From Musa acuminata AAA Group (lineage: Eukaryota; Streptophyta; Magnoliopsida; Zingiberales; Musaceae), in NCBI RefSeq assembly GCF_036884655.1, contig NC_088345.1, positions 28,960,001 to 29,024,000 of the forward strand: DNA of 64,000 nt, in the 5' to 3' direction. A program made the translations under genes and the position numbers. This document shows, one piece after another, positions 23,244 to 33,609 of this stretch. Each line of letters begins with the position of its first letter. Positions within the stretch are counted from its first letter, which is position 1. The notes beneath the pieces are model-generated. The model was not told where the DNA came from, searched no databases, and saw nothing but the letters and a program-made list of their open reading frames with translations.

Positions 23244-25825
23244 TGTAACATCCCCCATGTAAAAAAAAAAAAATTAGTAAATGCTTGTTTGTAAATATGA
23301 GGATTATTTAATAATTTTTTTAAATAATATTATATTAAAGTTTATGGCTAAGGACCTAAGAGTAAATATTAAAATCTTGATATGATTTATAGAATATTCA
23401 GAATTGAGTAAATAAAAAAAAAAAAAAAAAAATAGAGGACATGTGTCATTAACAAGGATGAGCCACTTGCATTTATTTTAAAGTTGACACCTAATCCCCC
23501 ATGCATGCTTGCCACCTCACTATTTTAGCATGAGCCAAACCTAAGTAATTTAAGGCACCATTAAAAAGAAACTTTGCAGCCAACGTTAGTTTGAGGAGAA
23601 GAAAAAGAAGAGAAGAAGAAGAAGAAGAAGAAGAAGAAGAAGGAGAAGAAGAAGAAGAGGAAACTTTGTTTGAGGTTTTGCATCAACTCCCTATATTTGG
23701 GAATCAAACTCATCTAAGACAAGTGTTCTAACCACTTCCTACATAATTCCTAATCTCTGTTTTCCTTTTAATTCTTCATAATTCAAAAGATTTCAGCTTA
23801 GTACCAAACCTTTCTTTCCTTTTGATACAAAGCCATGAATCTGAAAATTTTTCGGTAATCTGACTTCTATACATTGTTTTGGATCTAACTTTTAACACTA
23901 AACTTTGATTTAATCCATTTAAAAGTAGACTCAAATATCTTTAATTTGACACTGAGATTGAATGATTTGGAGTTTAAATGCCTACTAATACTTCTATTTC
24001 AATTAACCCTACAGATTCTGCAAAATAGGGACTGAAATTTTTGACCTTCTGTTACTAAATTGCTCATAACTCTCTAGAGAAAATTCTGAATTATACAAAG
24101 CTTATTTCTTTGGAAACTAGATTCATATATCTTTCTTTTGACACCTAGTTGGAAATTTTGAAGTATGTTTGCTTTTTGAAACATCTATTTAAATTGATTC
24201 TATCTAGTCTGCAAAACAGGGATGATCAATTCTGACCTTCCTTTACTCTAGTCTGAAAAGTCTGCAAAACAGGGATAATCATATGAAAATAGATTGATAC
24301 ATATTTCCAATGACACCTATTTTTAGTGATTTGGAGCATGCTTGGTCACTCAAACAATTCAGAAAATGTACCATTCAAATTCTATCATAATTGAAAACTT
24401 TGTTGGGTTTTGCCTATTCAATTTTCATCCTATTGGAAATATGATTTCTGCTAAATTCTTCTTCAGTTGAGCTTTATATTAGTCCTTTGAAGTTCTTAAA
24501 TTGTTCATCCTGAAATTATTGTATATCTGAAATTTATTATGTAATGCTTTGTTTGTATTTCCTTGTTTGATAAAGGCACATGTATATCTTCGTTGTTCTG
24601 CATGTGCTTATGATATGTGTCAATGTTATTGTTCATACTACCCTTTTGTATTATGGTGTCTTGTGGGATATTGTGAACCTTTGCCAGAAATGGTAAAGGG
24701 AGTTATGCTTAGAGCCCGCGATTGCTCTACCGGCCCCATTGACTTCACTCAGACGTGGGTGGATGGAGCTCCCAGACGTGGGAGACTTATGCTTGGTGGT
24801 CATCCAGAAATGGATGAATCACATTATGTATGTGGTCCCACAGCGCCCTCTATGTTTATTGATATGATATCCAAAGCTTTGTTTATGAGTTCATATTATC
24901 CTTTGGATAAAAATGGAATGCATGCTACATCAAAAATGACATACAAGCTTGTGTTTATTATTCGGTTCACTTGTTATACTTTGAAATGTTTCGTTTGTCA
25001 TTATTATGCCCCTAAACACTCTTATGCCTTTGATATGCACCTAAATGTTTCATGTGCCATTTGATACATGCCTAAATGCTTCTTTTGCCAATGAAATGCT
25101 CCAATTTCCTTTCTCTTATTGTTATGTCTAATGCCTGTTTTTGAATGAGGTAAACCTTTGTGATTTTATATCAAATGAGATGACTTCAAATGAACACTTG
25201 TATTTCTACTTTTGTATCTTGATACTAAGCCTGCTTGAACTTCTCTTATCGCCATGGATATGTTAGACGCTTGCTGAGCTCTTTATGCTCACCCCGTTGC
25301 TATATAAATTTTTCAGGGTAGTTTGTCACGCATTGAAAAGCTAGAATTGGGTTAAAGCAGTGAAAGGCTAGAAGATTTTTGAGCTAATCTTTGTTGGATG
25401 ATAGGTTTTTGTTGTATAGTATACTTTACTTCTAATGTAATGTTAAGGATCTATTGATACTTATGTGTTGTAAAAGTTTAAAGGACCGCTCATGTGTATG
25501 GAATGATAAGTTTAAGTTGTATAAGGATAAGAACTCATGGTAAATAATTATCTTTTTGTGATTGTATATACTTCTACGATTATGGATTTGTGTTGTGGTT
25601 GATGTTTAGTTGAGTTGCCTTTAGATTTTTGTGAATCTCTAAGTGAAGTGGATTATGATTTATGTAACGTACATGTGTATGAATTGTGAATATTGATTTT
25701 TGAATGATTCTTAGTATCCTCAAATTGTTAGATTGGATCCTGGATTGAATTGATGATGAATTATAATATTATTGATTTTAGACAGGGTCACACTTCCTGA
25801 ATGTGATAATTCGGAGGGCGTGACA
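23244..25825 (+). mobile_element. Solo LTR A2 (family A gypsy) in E1's 5' LTR
   Basis: Starts TGTAACATCC and ends GGGCGTGACA, with the exact TSD ggagg at 23239-23243 and 25826-25830. Length 2582 bp, plus orientation. It carries a GAA microsatellite at about 23603-23660 and a conserved block at 24650-24860 with a ctcccagacgtgggag hairpin (24769-24784). The 171-codon ORF across this block (24549-25064) is probably not a gene, because the same block in other copies carries stops. Confidence 0.94.
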
Positions 25826-25900
25826 GGAGGTGCAACCGCTTGATCCCGAAATTTCGGGAATTTATAGTTTTGAGCTTGAAATTTAAACTAGGTTGCGGCC

Positions 25901-25908
25901 TATAAATA
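25901..25908 (+). promoter_or_regulatory. TATA box of E1's 5' LTR
   Basis: TATAAATA in gcggcctataaatacccc. It lies just right of the A2 insertion, which separates it from the LTR's upstream (U3) modules by 2.6 kb. Confidence 0.75.
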
Positions 25909-26709
25909 CCCCACCCATTTAGCACTGAAAGGGCATGAACTTACACCGAAATCCTGATCTTGTTCTATGATTTTTAGAGCTCAAAAGTTCTTCTCCCTCT
26001 TTTCTTCCAAGTTCTGAGCTGTAAAGAGAGGAGAGAAAATTCTGTAAGGGTAGTCTCCTAAGCCCGTCAAAAGGAGTGAAACTGTAAAAGGGTGGTTGGC
26101 CTTCGCCTATTGAAGGAAGGCCTCTAGTTGACGTCTGTGACCTCGTCGGTGGAGGAAGCCAAAAGTGGAGTAGGTCAAGATTGACCGAACCACTCTAAAT
26201 CTCGGTTTGCATTTACTTTGAGCATATTATCTTTACTGCAAACCTCCTCAAAAGCTTACTGCTTTCTGCGCATATACGATCAGGTTTCAAGCTTTGCACT
26301 TTCCGAATCGGCGTTTAGACGTAAATCAGTTTTTTTCATACAATCATCATATTTCAGTTTGCGTATACGTTTTGATTTCTATCATAACTGCAAACTACCT
26401 TTATGTCCTTGCTTAAACTGCATCTCGCTTAATCAAATGATTTACGAATCATCATTTAGACGTAAATCAGTTTCTTCGTACGAATATCATATTTCAGTTT
26501 GCGCCTGCTATCTGATTTGAATCATAACTGCAAACTGCATTTATATCATTGCTGCATTTCGCTTAATCAAAAGTTAAAGTGATTTACGAATCGGCTTTCT
26601 TACCGAAATCACTTTTATCGAATGAACGCAGTTTTTTTTTTTAATCGTAAAAGGTTTTCCGCTGCACTAATTCACCCCCCCCCCCCTCTTAGTGCTCTTG
26701 ATCCTAACA

Positions 26710-26723
26710 ATTGGTATCAGAGC
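26710..26723 (+). promoter_or_regulatory. Primer binding site of Copia E1
   Basis: attggtatcagagc follows the LTR end directly and is complementary to the 3' end of initiator tRNA-Met, the usual primer for plant Copia minus-strand synthesis. Confidence 0.9.
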
Positions 26724-26768
26724 GGAGTTAACTCTCAAATGGATTAAAACCCAAGAGAGATGGTATAC

Positions 26769-27246
26769 TGTTAGAACCCTTGCAGATTCTAAACTTGGGG
26801 TTGAACTCTTTAGGGGATCGGCCTCCTTGGAACTCTATAGGGGTTCCTCCCTCCAAGTTGCTGCTAAAAGGCTGCAGAAAAGATTCATCTATTGCTTATA
26901 AAAACAGGTGGAATATATGACTATTTATAGGGCTTCTTAACCCTAACTCCTAATAGAACTCTTACTTAAGACTCCTACTTCTAACCAACTCCTAATAGGA
27001 CTTTTACTTAAGACTCCTACTTCTAACCAACTCCTAATAAGACTCCTACTCAAGACTCCTACTTCTAACTAACTCCTAATAGGACTCCTACTCAAGACTC
27101 CTCTTCCTTTACAACTCCCTATTCTTCTCTAAGAAATAACCTCCTAACCCTAGCCAACCTCTTCACCTCTTTAATAGGGGTCGGCTTAGGTAGGTTTTAC
27201 ATGAATGTCCCTCTCAATTAAGATTCTCCTAGCTAGAGTCCAAATA
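26769..27246 (-). mobile_element. 3' LTR of chromovirus D
   Basis: 478 bp, tgttagaacccttgcagatt at the left edge. Compared with the other LTR it has about a dozen substitutions by eye and about 30 bp more of the internal ctcctacttctaaccaa-type tandem repeat. The last bases (ccaaata instead of cctaaca) have decayed. Confidence 0.88.
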
Positions 27247-27263
27247 GACCCGCCCTCTTCAAA

Positions 27264-27572
27264 TCAGCCTTGTCCTCGAGGCTGACGATTCATGAATTTT
27301 GGGAATTTGATCTTCAAGTCATTATAGTTCTCCCAAGTGGCATCTTCTGTTAGTAGGTTTGCCCACTGTATTAGCAATTCAGTTGTGGATCGTCGTGATC
27401 GAGTCATGATCCGTCGATCAATAAATGCACTTGGCTGAGTCTGAAGTTCTCCTTGGGTAGTCATATTTGGTGGGTGGCTTTGGGCTGTCTCCAAGCACCT
27501 ATTTACAACTTCCGTCTGGCCATCGGTTTGTGGGTGATAAGCCATACTCCTTTTCAATTTAGTACCCTGCAT
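27264..27572 (-). pseudogene. Integrase remnant joined to chromodomain (D)
   Basis: The N-terminal ~28 residues contain [18 protein letters not shown], the conserved end of the integrase core. After a short junction the frame runs into [10 protein letters not shown], then [20 protein letters not shown], a chromodomain-like C-terminus ending before TGA. The integrase zinc finger, the first two catalytic acidic residues and most of the core are absent, as is most sequence between the core end and the chromodomain. A chromodomain normally steers integration to particular chromatin; this fragment cannot integrate DNA by itself. Confidence 0.8.
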
Positions 27573-27587
27573 ATGTAATAACTTTGT

Positions 27588-28604
27588 CTAAAATCTGCTC
27601 GTGAAGATGCAAGTAGAATTTATCATAAGCACAATGCGTCCCTTATAGTGTAATTCTTTTGAGTCCCAATTGTAATGAGCCATGGGGCTTGGTGCTTCCT
27701 CCAATTTTTTTATAATCTTACTAGTATCTGAATCTTCCTGCCATTCTATCTTAATATCCTCAAGGAAGTTGCTGGTCGGAAGTGAAATGGGCAAAACTTC
27801 AACTTGCTCGGGTAGCTGCGAAAGCGCATCTGCAAGAACATTCTCTTTCACCTTTTTGTAATTTATTTCATAATCAAATCCAAGAAGTTTTGTTACCCAT
27901 TTTTGCTGCTCAGGGGATGATATCTTTTGCTCCAAAAAGTACTTGAGGCTTTTATGGTCGGTTTTAATTTGAAATCGTCGACCAATCAAGTAGGGTCTCC
28001 ATCTCGTTGCTGTGTGCACAATGGCGAGCATCTCCTTATCATATGTTAACTTATTTTGATGGGAGGGAGATAATGCCTTGCTCGTGTATGCGAGTAGTCG
28101 ACCAACTTGCATGAGAATGGCTCCAATTCCGACTCCAGATGCGTCGGCCTCAATAATGAAGGGTCGGTTAAAATATGGTAGTGTTAGCACCGGCGTCGTC
28201 GTCATGGCTGCCTTAAGTTTGTCGAAGGCAGCGGAGGCTCTGTCCGACCATTGGAAGACATCTTTTTTTAGTAAGGAAATAAGTGGTGCACTGATCTCTC
28301 CATAGTTTTTCACGAACTTGCAGTAGTAGCCAGTTAAACCCAAAAAGCCATGTAGCAATTTTATGTTCCTTGGAGTCAGCCAGTTTTGCATTGCTCCAAT
28401 TTTGAAGGGGTCTATTGCCACACCTTCCTCTGATATGATATGCCCAAGATATTCCACCTTCTTTCGAAGAAAGCATAAATTCATAGTGGTTGCTGTGTGT
28501 TCAAAAGGTGGTTTTCGATATGTCTTCTTCGCATACTCGTATTTGATGATACCCGGATTGAAGGTCCAGCTTTGTGCAGATTTGTGCTCCCTTTCATCTA
28601 GCAA
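27588..28604 (-). pseudogene. RT C-terminus and RNase H of chromovirus D
   Basis: An open frame of 338 codons. After ~45 out-of-frame residues it reads VEYLGHIISEEGVAID, the RT thumb, then WSDRASAAFDKLK and the RNase H signatures FIIEADASGVGIGAILMQ and LTYDKEMLAIVHTATRWRPY and TDHKSLKYFLEQ. Directly before VEYLGH the RT palm with the catalytic F/Y-x-D-D box is deleted: the sequence goes from a frame-shifted [12 protein letters not shown] (visible in another frame near 28540) straight to the thumb. RNase H otherwise looks well kept. It would degrade the RNA strand of the hybrid in an active element. Confidence 0.85.
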
Positions 28605-28628
28605 TTCATCTACTACTAGAATAGGGTA

Positions 28629-29237
28629 TTAATCCTTAATGGTTATGCCATTGAGAGCTCGGTAATCAACACATAATCGCCTTGTTCCGTCCTTCTTGCG
28701 TACAAGTAGCACCGGTGAAGAGTAGAGGTTGCAACTTGGCCGAATAACTCCTGTTCCGAGCATCTCTTTTACAATCCTTTCTATTTCATCCTTTTGGAGA
28801 TGCGGATATTGATATGGCTTAGCATTTGCTGAAGATTTTCCAGGAAGGATCGTTATACAATGATCATGCCGACGGGTGAGAGGTAGGTTGCGCGGTTCGT
28901 CAAATATATTTAAAAATTCAGCAAGCAAAGGAAGTAGATTTGGATCTTCAAATTCTATTGGCTCTCCCTTAGTTTGCTGTTCAAGTTGCACCAAAAAGTC
29001 GTTGTATGCTTTATGCAAAACCTTCTCCATTTGTTGTGTGCAAATCGTTGTTATGTCAACCCCACGTTTCCCGTGCAATGTCACCTGTTTCTCCTTACTG
29101 TAAAATTTCTTAATTAGTTTCATAAAATTCCAGGAAATATCACCTAATGTCATTAACCATTTAATTCTGAGCATGGCCTCATGATTGTTAAGAGGGAGAA
29201 GGAAGAAATCTACAATTATCTCTTGGTCCTGCAGCAA
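28629..29237 (-). pseudogene. Protease-RT linker and RT N-terminus of chromovirus D
   Basis: 202 open codons containing [16 protein letters not shown], the usual 'LG..WL..LG.I.W.F' linker, then [20 protein letters not shown], ending in [19 protein letters not shown], the RT fingers motif. The next codon after TIKD is a stop, where an Arg is usual. It continues in the 27588-28604 block. This half of RT has no catalytic Asp pair. Confidence 0.85.
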
Positions 29238-29246
29238 CAGTTTCTC

Positions 29247-29429
29247 CTACGGGCGCCTACGATCACAATTCAAAATCCATCCGTCGGTGACCTTAACATC
29301 AAACCTGCAGCGATTCTCGATAGGTAATGCTATCCGAACAGCAAGCTTACTATTTAGGAAGTTAGTAGTACTGCCCATGTAGATGAGAACGGTGATCGGT
29401 TGTTGTTTGAAAAGGCCTCCAACTTTCAT
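29247..29429 (-). pseudogene. Aspartic protease of chromovirus D, active site mutated
   Basis: A 60-codon open stretch reading VLIYMGSTTNFLNSKLA. In active relatives the residue before the Gly-Ser-Thr motif region is Asp (VLIDxGST.NF); here it is Tyr, which would abolish catalysis. It lies between the zinc knuckle and the RT linker, as expected. Confidence 0.75.
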
Positions 29430-29522
29430 CGTTTGTGGGTTCGAGTAGCCGGCTAGTGCATGTACTGTAACGTCAGTCGGTTGTGGCTCTTCTTCTGCAT
29501 CTTCTTTATGTTCAAGGTTCTC

Positions 29523-30433
29523 TTATGAATGCTCAATAACCTCTTCTTTTACTGGTTCAATCAAAAGAAGTCTCCCTTTTCTACAGCAATGCTTGTAAAT
29601 CCACGGCTCGTCGCAATGCCAACATAATCGCTTCGCAGATTGCTCCTGAAGCTCTTCTCTTGTCAACTTCTTTGGTGCAGGGACTCGATTGACAGTAGGG
29701 GGGGCTGAGGGCTTCAATATTACTAGTTGAGGAGTGACCCTAGTCCTTTGAGCTTCATGGTTCAATTGCTCCTCTTGATGTCGTGCGAAAGAGATGGTTG
29801 CCATAAGCGTATATGGTTGTCGCGCTTTAACTTCTCCTCGGATCTCTGGCTTCAAGCCCTCAATGAAGGTCCTCAATAGATGTTTTTGAGACCAATCATG
29901 AGTTTGATTAGATAACCTTTCAAACCTGGTTTGGTACTCCTGAATGGTAGAGGTTTGTCGGATCTTTGCTAGTTGTCCGTTAATATTCTCGTAATCGGTT
30001 GGCTTGAAGCGGATCAGTAGTCCTTCTTTGAATTGTCGCCATGAAAGGACTCCATATGTTCAAACTAGTTAAACCACTGTATGGCATCCCCTTCAAGATG
30101 TATAGCTGCAATTTTTACCATTGATGCGTCAGCGGTTTTGTGCTACCAAAAATATCGCTCCGCACGCGAAATCCAACCAATCGGGTCTCCTTCTTCCCAT
30201 CTAGGAAAGTCCACCCTCATGCATGGATAGTTGGGATCGATCATAGAACCTCCCCTCTTTTGGAAGTCATCTCTTTGGGCTTGGTGCGATTGGGCAAAGC
30301 TCTCTCCTTGATTTGATTTCTTCGGGCTTAGTGGTCGACCCAATCTGAGTTCAGTAAAGAGTGTCCGAATCGTATCCTCCATTCGTGCCTCAAAGGCTTC
30401 GAATTTAGCATTGATTGCCTCCTCAGATGCCAT
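29523..30433 (-). pseudogene. gag of chromovirus D
   Basis: The likely start is the ATG at 30433 (MASEEAINAKFEAFEARMED), although the open frame extends upstream to 30760. It contains MRVDFPRWEEGDPIGWISRA, the capsid signature of this chromovirus group. A TAG interrupts it near 30141, and further stops follow. The C-terminal part is open again (29523-29876): it has a GLKPEIRGEVK segment and the unusual knuckle CWHCDEPWIYKHCCRKG, a CX2CX7H type, followed by LLLIEP. Gag would assemble the particle and bind RNA. Confidence 0.82.
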
Positions 30434-31566
30434 AGTATATGCCTCCAAATCTGTGATGTTATGATCTCTCTTTTGTTGTTGGGTTAAAGGCGTGTATAGG
30501 TTGAGAGAGGTGATGGTCGAAAGGGTTGGTGGATTGGTAGATGTAGGCTGCGGTTTAGGCTTATTTTGTGGTTGTTTTGGGTGAAGTTTGAGGGTGTGGT
30601 TTAGTGGAGTTTTAGGGCTGTGGATGAAAGTTTTGGATCTGTGGTAGATGGTAGCAAAGGTTTGATAGAAATAAGTGGAAGTTGCAGCAAGTATGTGCTG
30701 TCTTGTAAGAGTAGAATTATCATCGAAGAAACAACGGTTTCTCGACGTAATTTCCACCAAAAACGTGAGAGAATTGAGGAGGGAGTTGATAGAAAAATCA
30801 CAGTTTATATGACAGCAAGGATGTCTAATTTAATCAAGAAAATTTTTGTAGTATAACAGTAAGGAAATTGGTGCAAGTTGCAATTGTAGAATTCTCGTCG
30901 AAAAATTTCAGCGGTTTACGATGAAAATTTGCAGCAACACAAAATCGTTTTTAGAGATGAATTTCTCAATAAATCAATCTTAGATGGAAGCCAAGATGAT
31001 CTATGAAGTGTATAAGAAATTTTATTCAAAAAAGATTGCAAATAGATGGGTTAAGGCAACAATATGAGGCTGAAATTTTCTGCAGCATAGATTTTCAAGT
31101 GTAGCAGATTGGATATAAAAGATCAGTAGTTTATATTGAGAATTTTTCGATGAAACTAAAGGGAAATCCACTGTTAGGAATTGTCAAAGATGTCATAAAA
31201 ATTTCGTAGAAATTTGGATAGAAAAAATACAGTAGCAAGATCAAAAAGATGGTGCTATGCGGCTGGAATTCTGCAATGTATCTATCGTTATAGAGATGAA
31301 AACTTTGTGATGAAAAGTTTATGCAGCAATATAGGAACAAATTTTTTTTTTTTGGATTTTCGAATAAGGATAACTAAATTGCAGCAGCAGTAAGGTAGGA
31401 AACCAGAACCTGTTGCAATTCACGGGGAGATCAAAGGATGATCCGCGGTGGTGGAGATGATGGCGGAATTCGGCGATGATCTTTTAAGCAATTGTGGGAA
31501 TTGCTTTGGATGGTTGTGGAGGGTTGATAGATGGCTGTGGAAGGGCAGCAAGATGCCAAGAATGCT
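30434..31566 (-). mobile_element. 5' untranslated leader of chromovirus D
   Basis: About 1.1 kb between the primer site and gag ATG. A-rich, with recurring gcagca and atgaaaattt phrases. Upstream in-frame codons 30434-30760 are rich in Thr, Pro and Lys and are probably non-coding. Confidence 0.6.
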
Positions 31567-31580
31567 GCTCTGATACTAGG
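31567..31580 (-). promoter_or_regulatory. Primer binding site of chromovirus D (minus strand)
   Basis: gctctgatactagg in the plus strand is the complement of cctagtatcagagc, a slightly mutated tRNA-Met-type primer site directly inside the 5' LTR. Confidence 0.82.
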
Positions 31581-32029
31581 TGTTAGAACCCTTGCAGATT
31601 CTAAACTTGGGGTTGATCTCTTTAGGGGATCGGCCTCCTTAGAACTCTATAAGGGTTCCTCCCTCCAAGTTGCTGCTCAAAGGCTGCAGAAAAGATTCAT
31701 CTATTGCTTATAAAAAGAGGTGGAATACATGACTATTTATAGGGCTTCTAAACCCTAACTCCTAATAGGACTCTTACTTAAGACTCCTACTTCTAACCAA
31801 CTCCTAATAGGACTCTTACTTAAGACTCCTACTTCTAACCAACTCCTAATAGGACTCCTACTCAAGACTCCTACTCAAGACTCCTATTCCTTTACAACTC
31901 CCTATTCTTCTCTAAGAAATAACCTCCTAACCCTAGCCGGCCTCTTCACCTCTTTAATAGGGGTCAGCTTAGGTAGGTTTTACATGAATGTCCCTCTCAA
32001 TTAAGACTCTCCTAGCTAGAGTCCTAACA
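31581..32029 (-). mobile_element. 5' LTR of chromovirus D
   Basis: 449 bp, TGTTAGAACC at left and GAGTCCTAACA at right. It shares almost all its sequence with the LTR at 26769-27246 apart from the tandem-repeat length difference. Confidence 0.9.
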
Positions 32030-33609
32030 CATACGCCAGAAACTAAGAGGGCCATTCTATTACACGTCCACCCATGTTCAATGGGACGGACTACACCTAT
32101 TGGAAGACCCGAATGAGGATCTTTCTTATTTCTATGGATTTTGAACGTTGGAATCTTGTCGAAAATGGATTTTTGAAATCTTCTCTTCCAATGATCGATT
32201 GGAATGAATTGGAGAAGAAGGCTTTCGCTCTCAATGCAAAGGCTATGAATACATTATTTTGTGCGCTTGATAAAAACGAGTTCAACCGTGTTTCGGTTTG
32301 TGAAACCGCATTTGATATTTGGCACACACTCGAAGTGACTCACGAAGGCACAAGTAGAGTGAAAGAGTCAAAAATCAATCTTTTGTTACACTCTTTCGAA
32401 CTTTTTCGGATGAAACCGAGTGAGACTATTGGCGACATGTTTACCCGTTTCACGGATGTCGTCAACGGTCTAAAAGGACTCGGAAATTTTTTTTCAGATT
32501 TTGAGCTCGTAAATAAGATTCTAAGATCCCTTCCTAAGAGTTGGGATCCTAAAGTCACTGCTATTCAAGAGGCGAAAGATCTAAACAACTTCCCTCTTGA
32601 AGAACTAATCGGATAATTAATGACCTACGAGATGACTTGTAAAGCTCATGAAGAGCAAGAAGACATCCTTCCAAAGAACAGGAAGGATATGACACTTAGA
32701 ACTTCAGAAGACCACTTGAGAGAAAACTCAAGTGATGAGGACTGTGACGATGACTTGGCACTTCTAACAAGAAAATTTAAAAAATTCATTAAAAGAAACA
32801 AGTTTAAGAATGACACAAAAAATAAACTTGAACCCAAGAAGGACAAAGTTATTTGCTATGAGTGCAAAAAGCTGGGACACTACAAGAGTGATTGTCCCCA
32901 AGTCAAAAAGAGAATATCAAAGAAGAAGGCGCTCAAAGCAACGTGGGATGACTCGAGTGCGTCCGAAGAAGAGGAGTCCAACACCGAGCAAGTTGCTCAT
33001 TACGCCTTAATGGCCATCGGAGAGGAGGTAACGAATTTAATAGATGCAGATTTATCATTTGATGAATTATTAAATGCCTTCCATGACTTATTCGATGAAT
33101 GCAAGATTATTAGTAGAAAATACAAATTGCTAAAAAAGGAGCATGATAGTCTTACTTGTAATTTTGATAAGTTAAAAACTGAATATCATGATAGTTTAGG
33201 TTCATGCATAAAATGCCATGATCTAGAAACTCTCCAAAAGGAAAACTTGCTACTTAAGGACACCTTGAAGAAATTCGAGGTTGGTAGCAAGTCTTTGAAC
33301 ATGATCCTTGCAAACAAGGGTCACGCTCCCAAAAGAAGTGGAATCGGATTTATGAGAAGTCCTCACCAAAATCCAACCACCTTCATAAAAGGCCCCATCT
33401 TACATGTTCGACACCAAAGCAAATGCAACTTTTGTTGCAAACTTGGACACAAAACGCATTATTGTCCATTCAAGAAATTTAGTCCGAACAAATTAATTTG
33501 GGTTCCTAAAGGAACCGTGATAAATTCTATACAACATGATAAACAATGTAGATCTATTTTTGAGGCACCCAAAAGCAAATGGGTACCTAAAAATCATCCT
33601 TTCCTGTAA

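Larger units (their letters stand above)
22381..26709 (+). mobile_element. 5' LTR of Copia E1 (B4), interrupted by solo LTR A2
   Basis: Starts TATTGAATCTTGG (a mutated TGTTGAATCTCGG) and ends GATCCTAACA before the primer site. Without A2 it is about 1742 bp, close to the 1692-bp 3' LTR, and the two are clearly near-identical by eye. It has the short head, a body of ggaggtgcaaccgcc modules (22900-23243), and a C12 tract before the end (C8 in the 3' LTR). Confidence 0.9.
26769..32029 (-). mobile_element. Chromovirus D (Reina-like), internally deleted, nested in E1 gag
   Basis: Two LTRs in direct orientation (26769-27246 and 31581-32029) enclose gag, protease, RT, RNase H and integrase-end remnants read on the minus strand. 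The TSD is tatac (26764-26768) against catac (32030-32034), one mismatch, and E1 gag aligns across the insertion codon for codon. The RT catalytic centre and most of integrase are missing, so it is a non-autonomous derivative of 5261 bp. Short LTRs and a C-terminal chromodomain suit the Reina-type lineage. Confidence 0.9.
26760..33609 (+). pseudogene. gag of Copia E1, split by gypsy D
   Basis: The ATG at 26760 opens a SIRE-type gag cut after three codons by element D and resuming at 32035. The N-terminal part has the DYTYWKTRMRIFLISMDFE signature of the Copia UBN2/gag family (from ~32089). Two CCHC zinc knuckles follow: ICYECKKLGHYKSDCP near 32851-32900 and CNFCCKLGHKTHYC near 33424-33468. 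Two in-frame stops break it, TAA at 32044-32046 (a Lys position in the copy at 61498) and TAA at 32614-32616 (a Ser position in sister copies). The rest is open to TAA at 33607-33609, the same point where sister copies stop before protease. Gag forms the particle and binds RNA. Confidence 0.88.

Noticed and set aside
24549..25064. 171-codon ORF in solo LTR A2
   Set aside because: The same block in A5 carries stops and lies in LTR, not internal, sequence. DNA-level conservation explains the similarity.
26692..26901. Small ORF repeated at 31531-31713
   Set aside because: Both copies are the edge of the D LTR, so similarity reflects the LTR pair.
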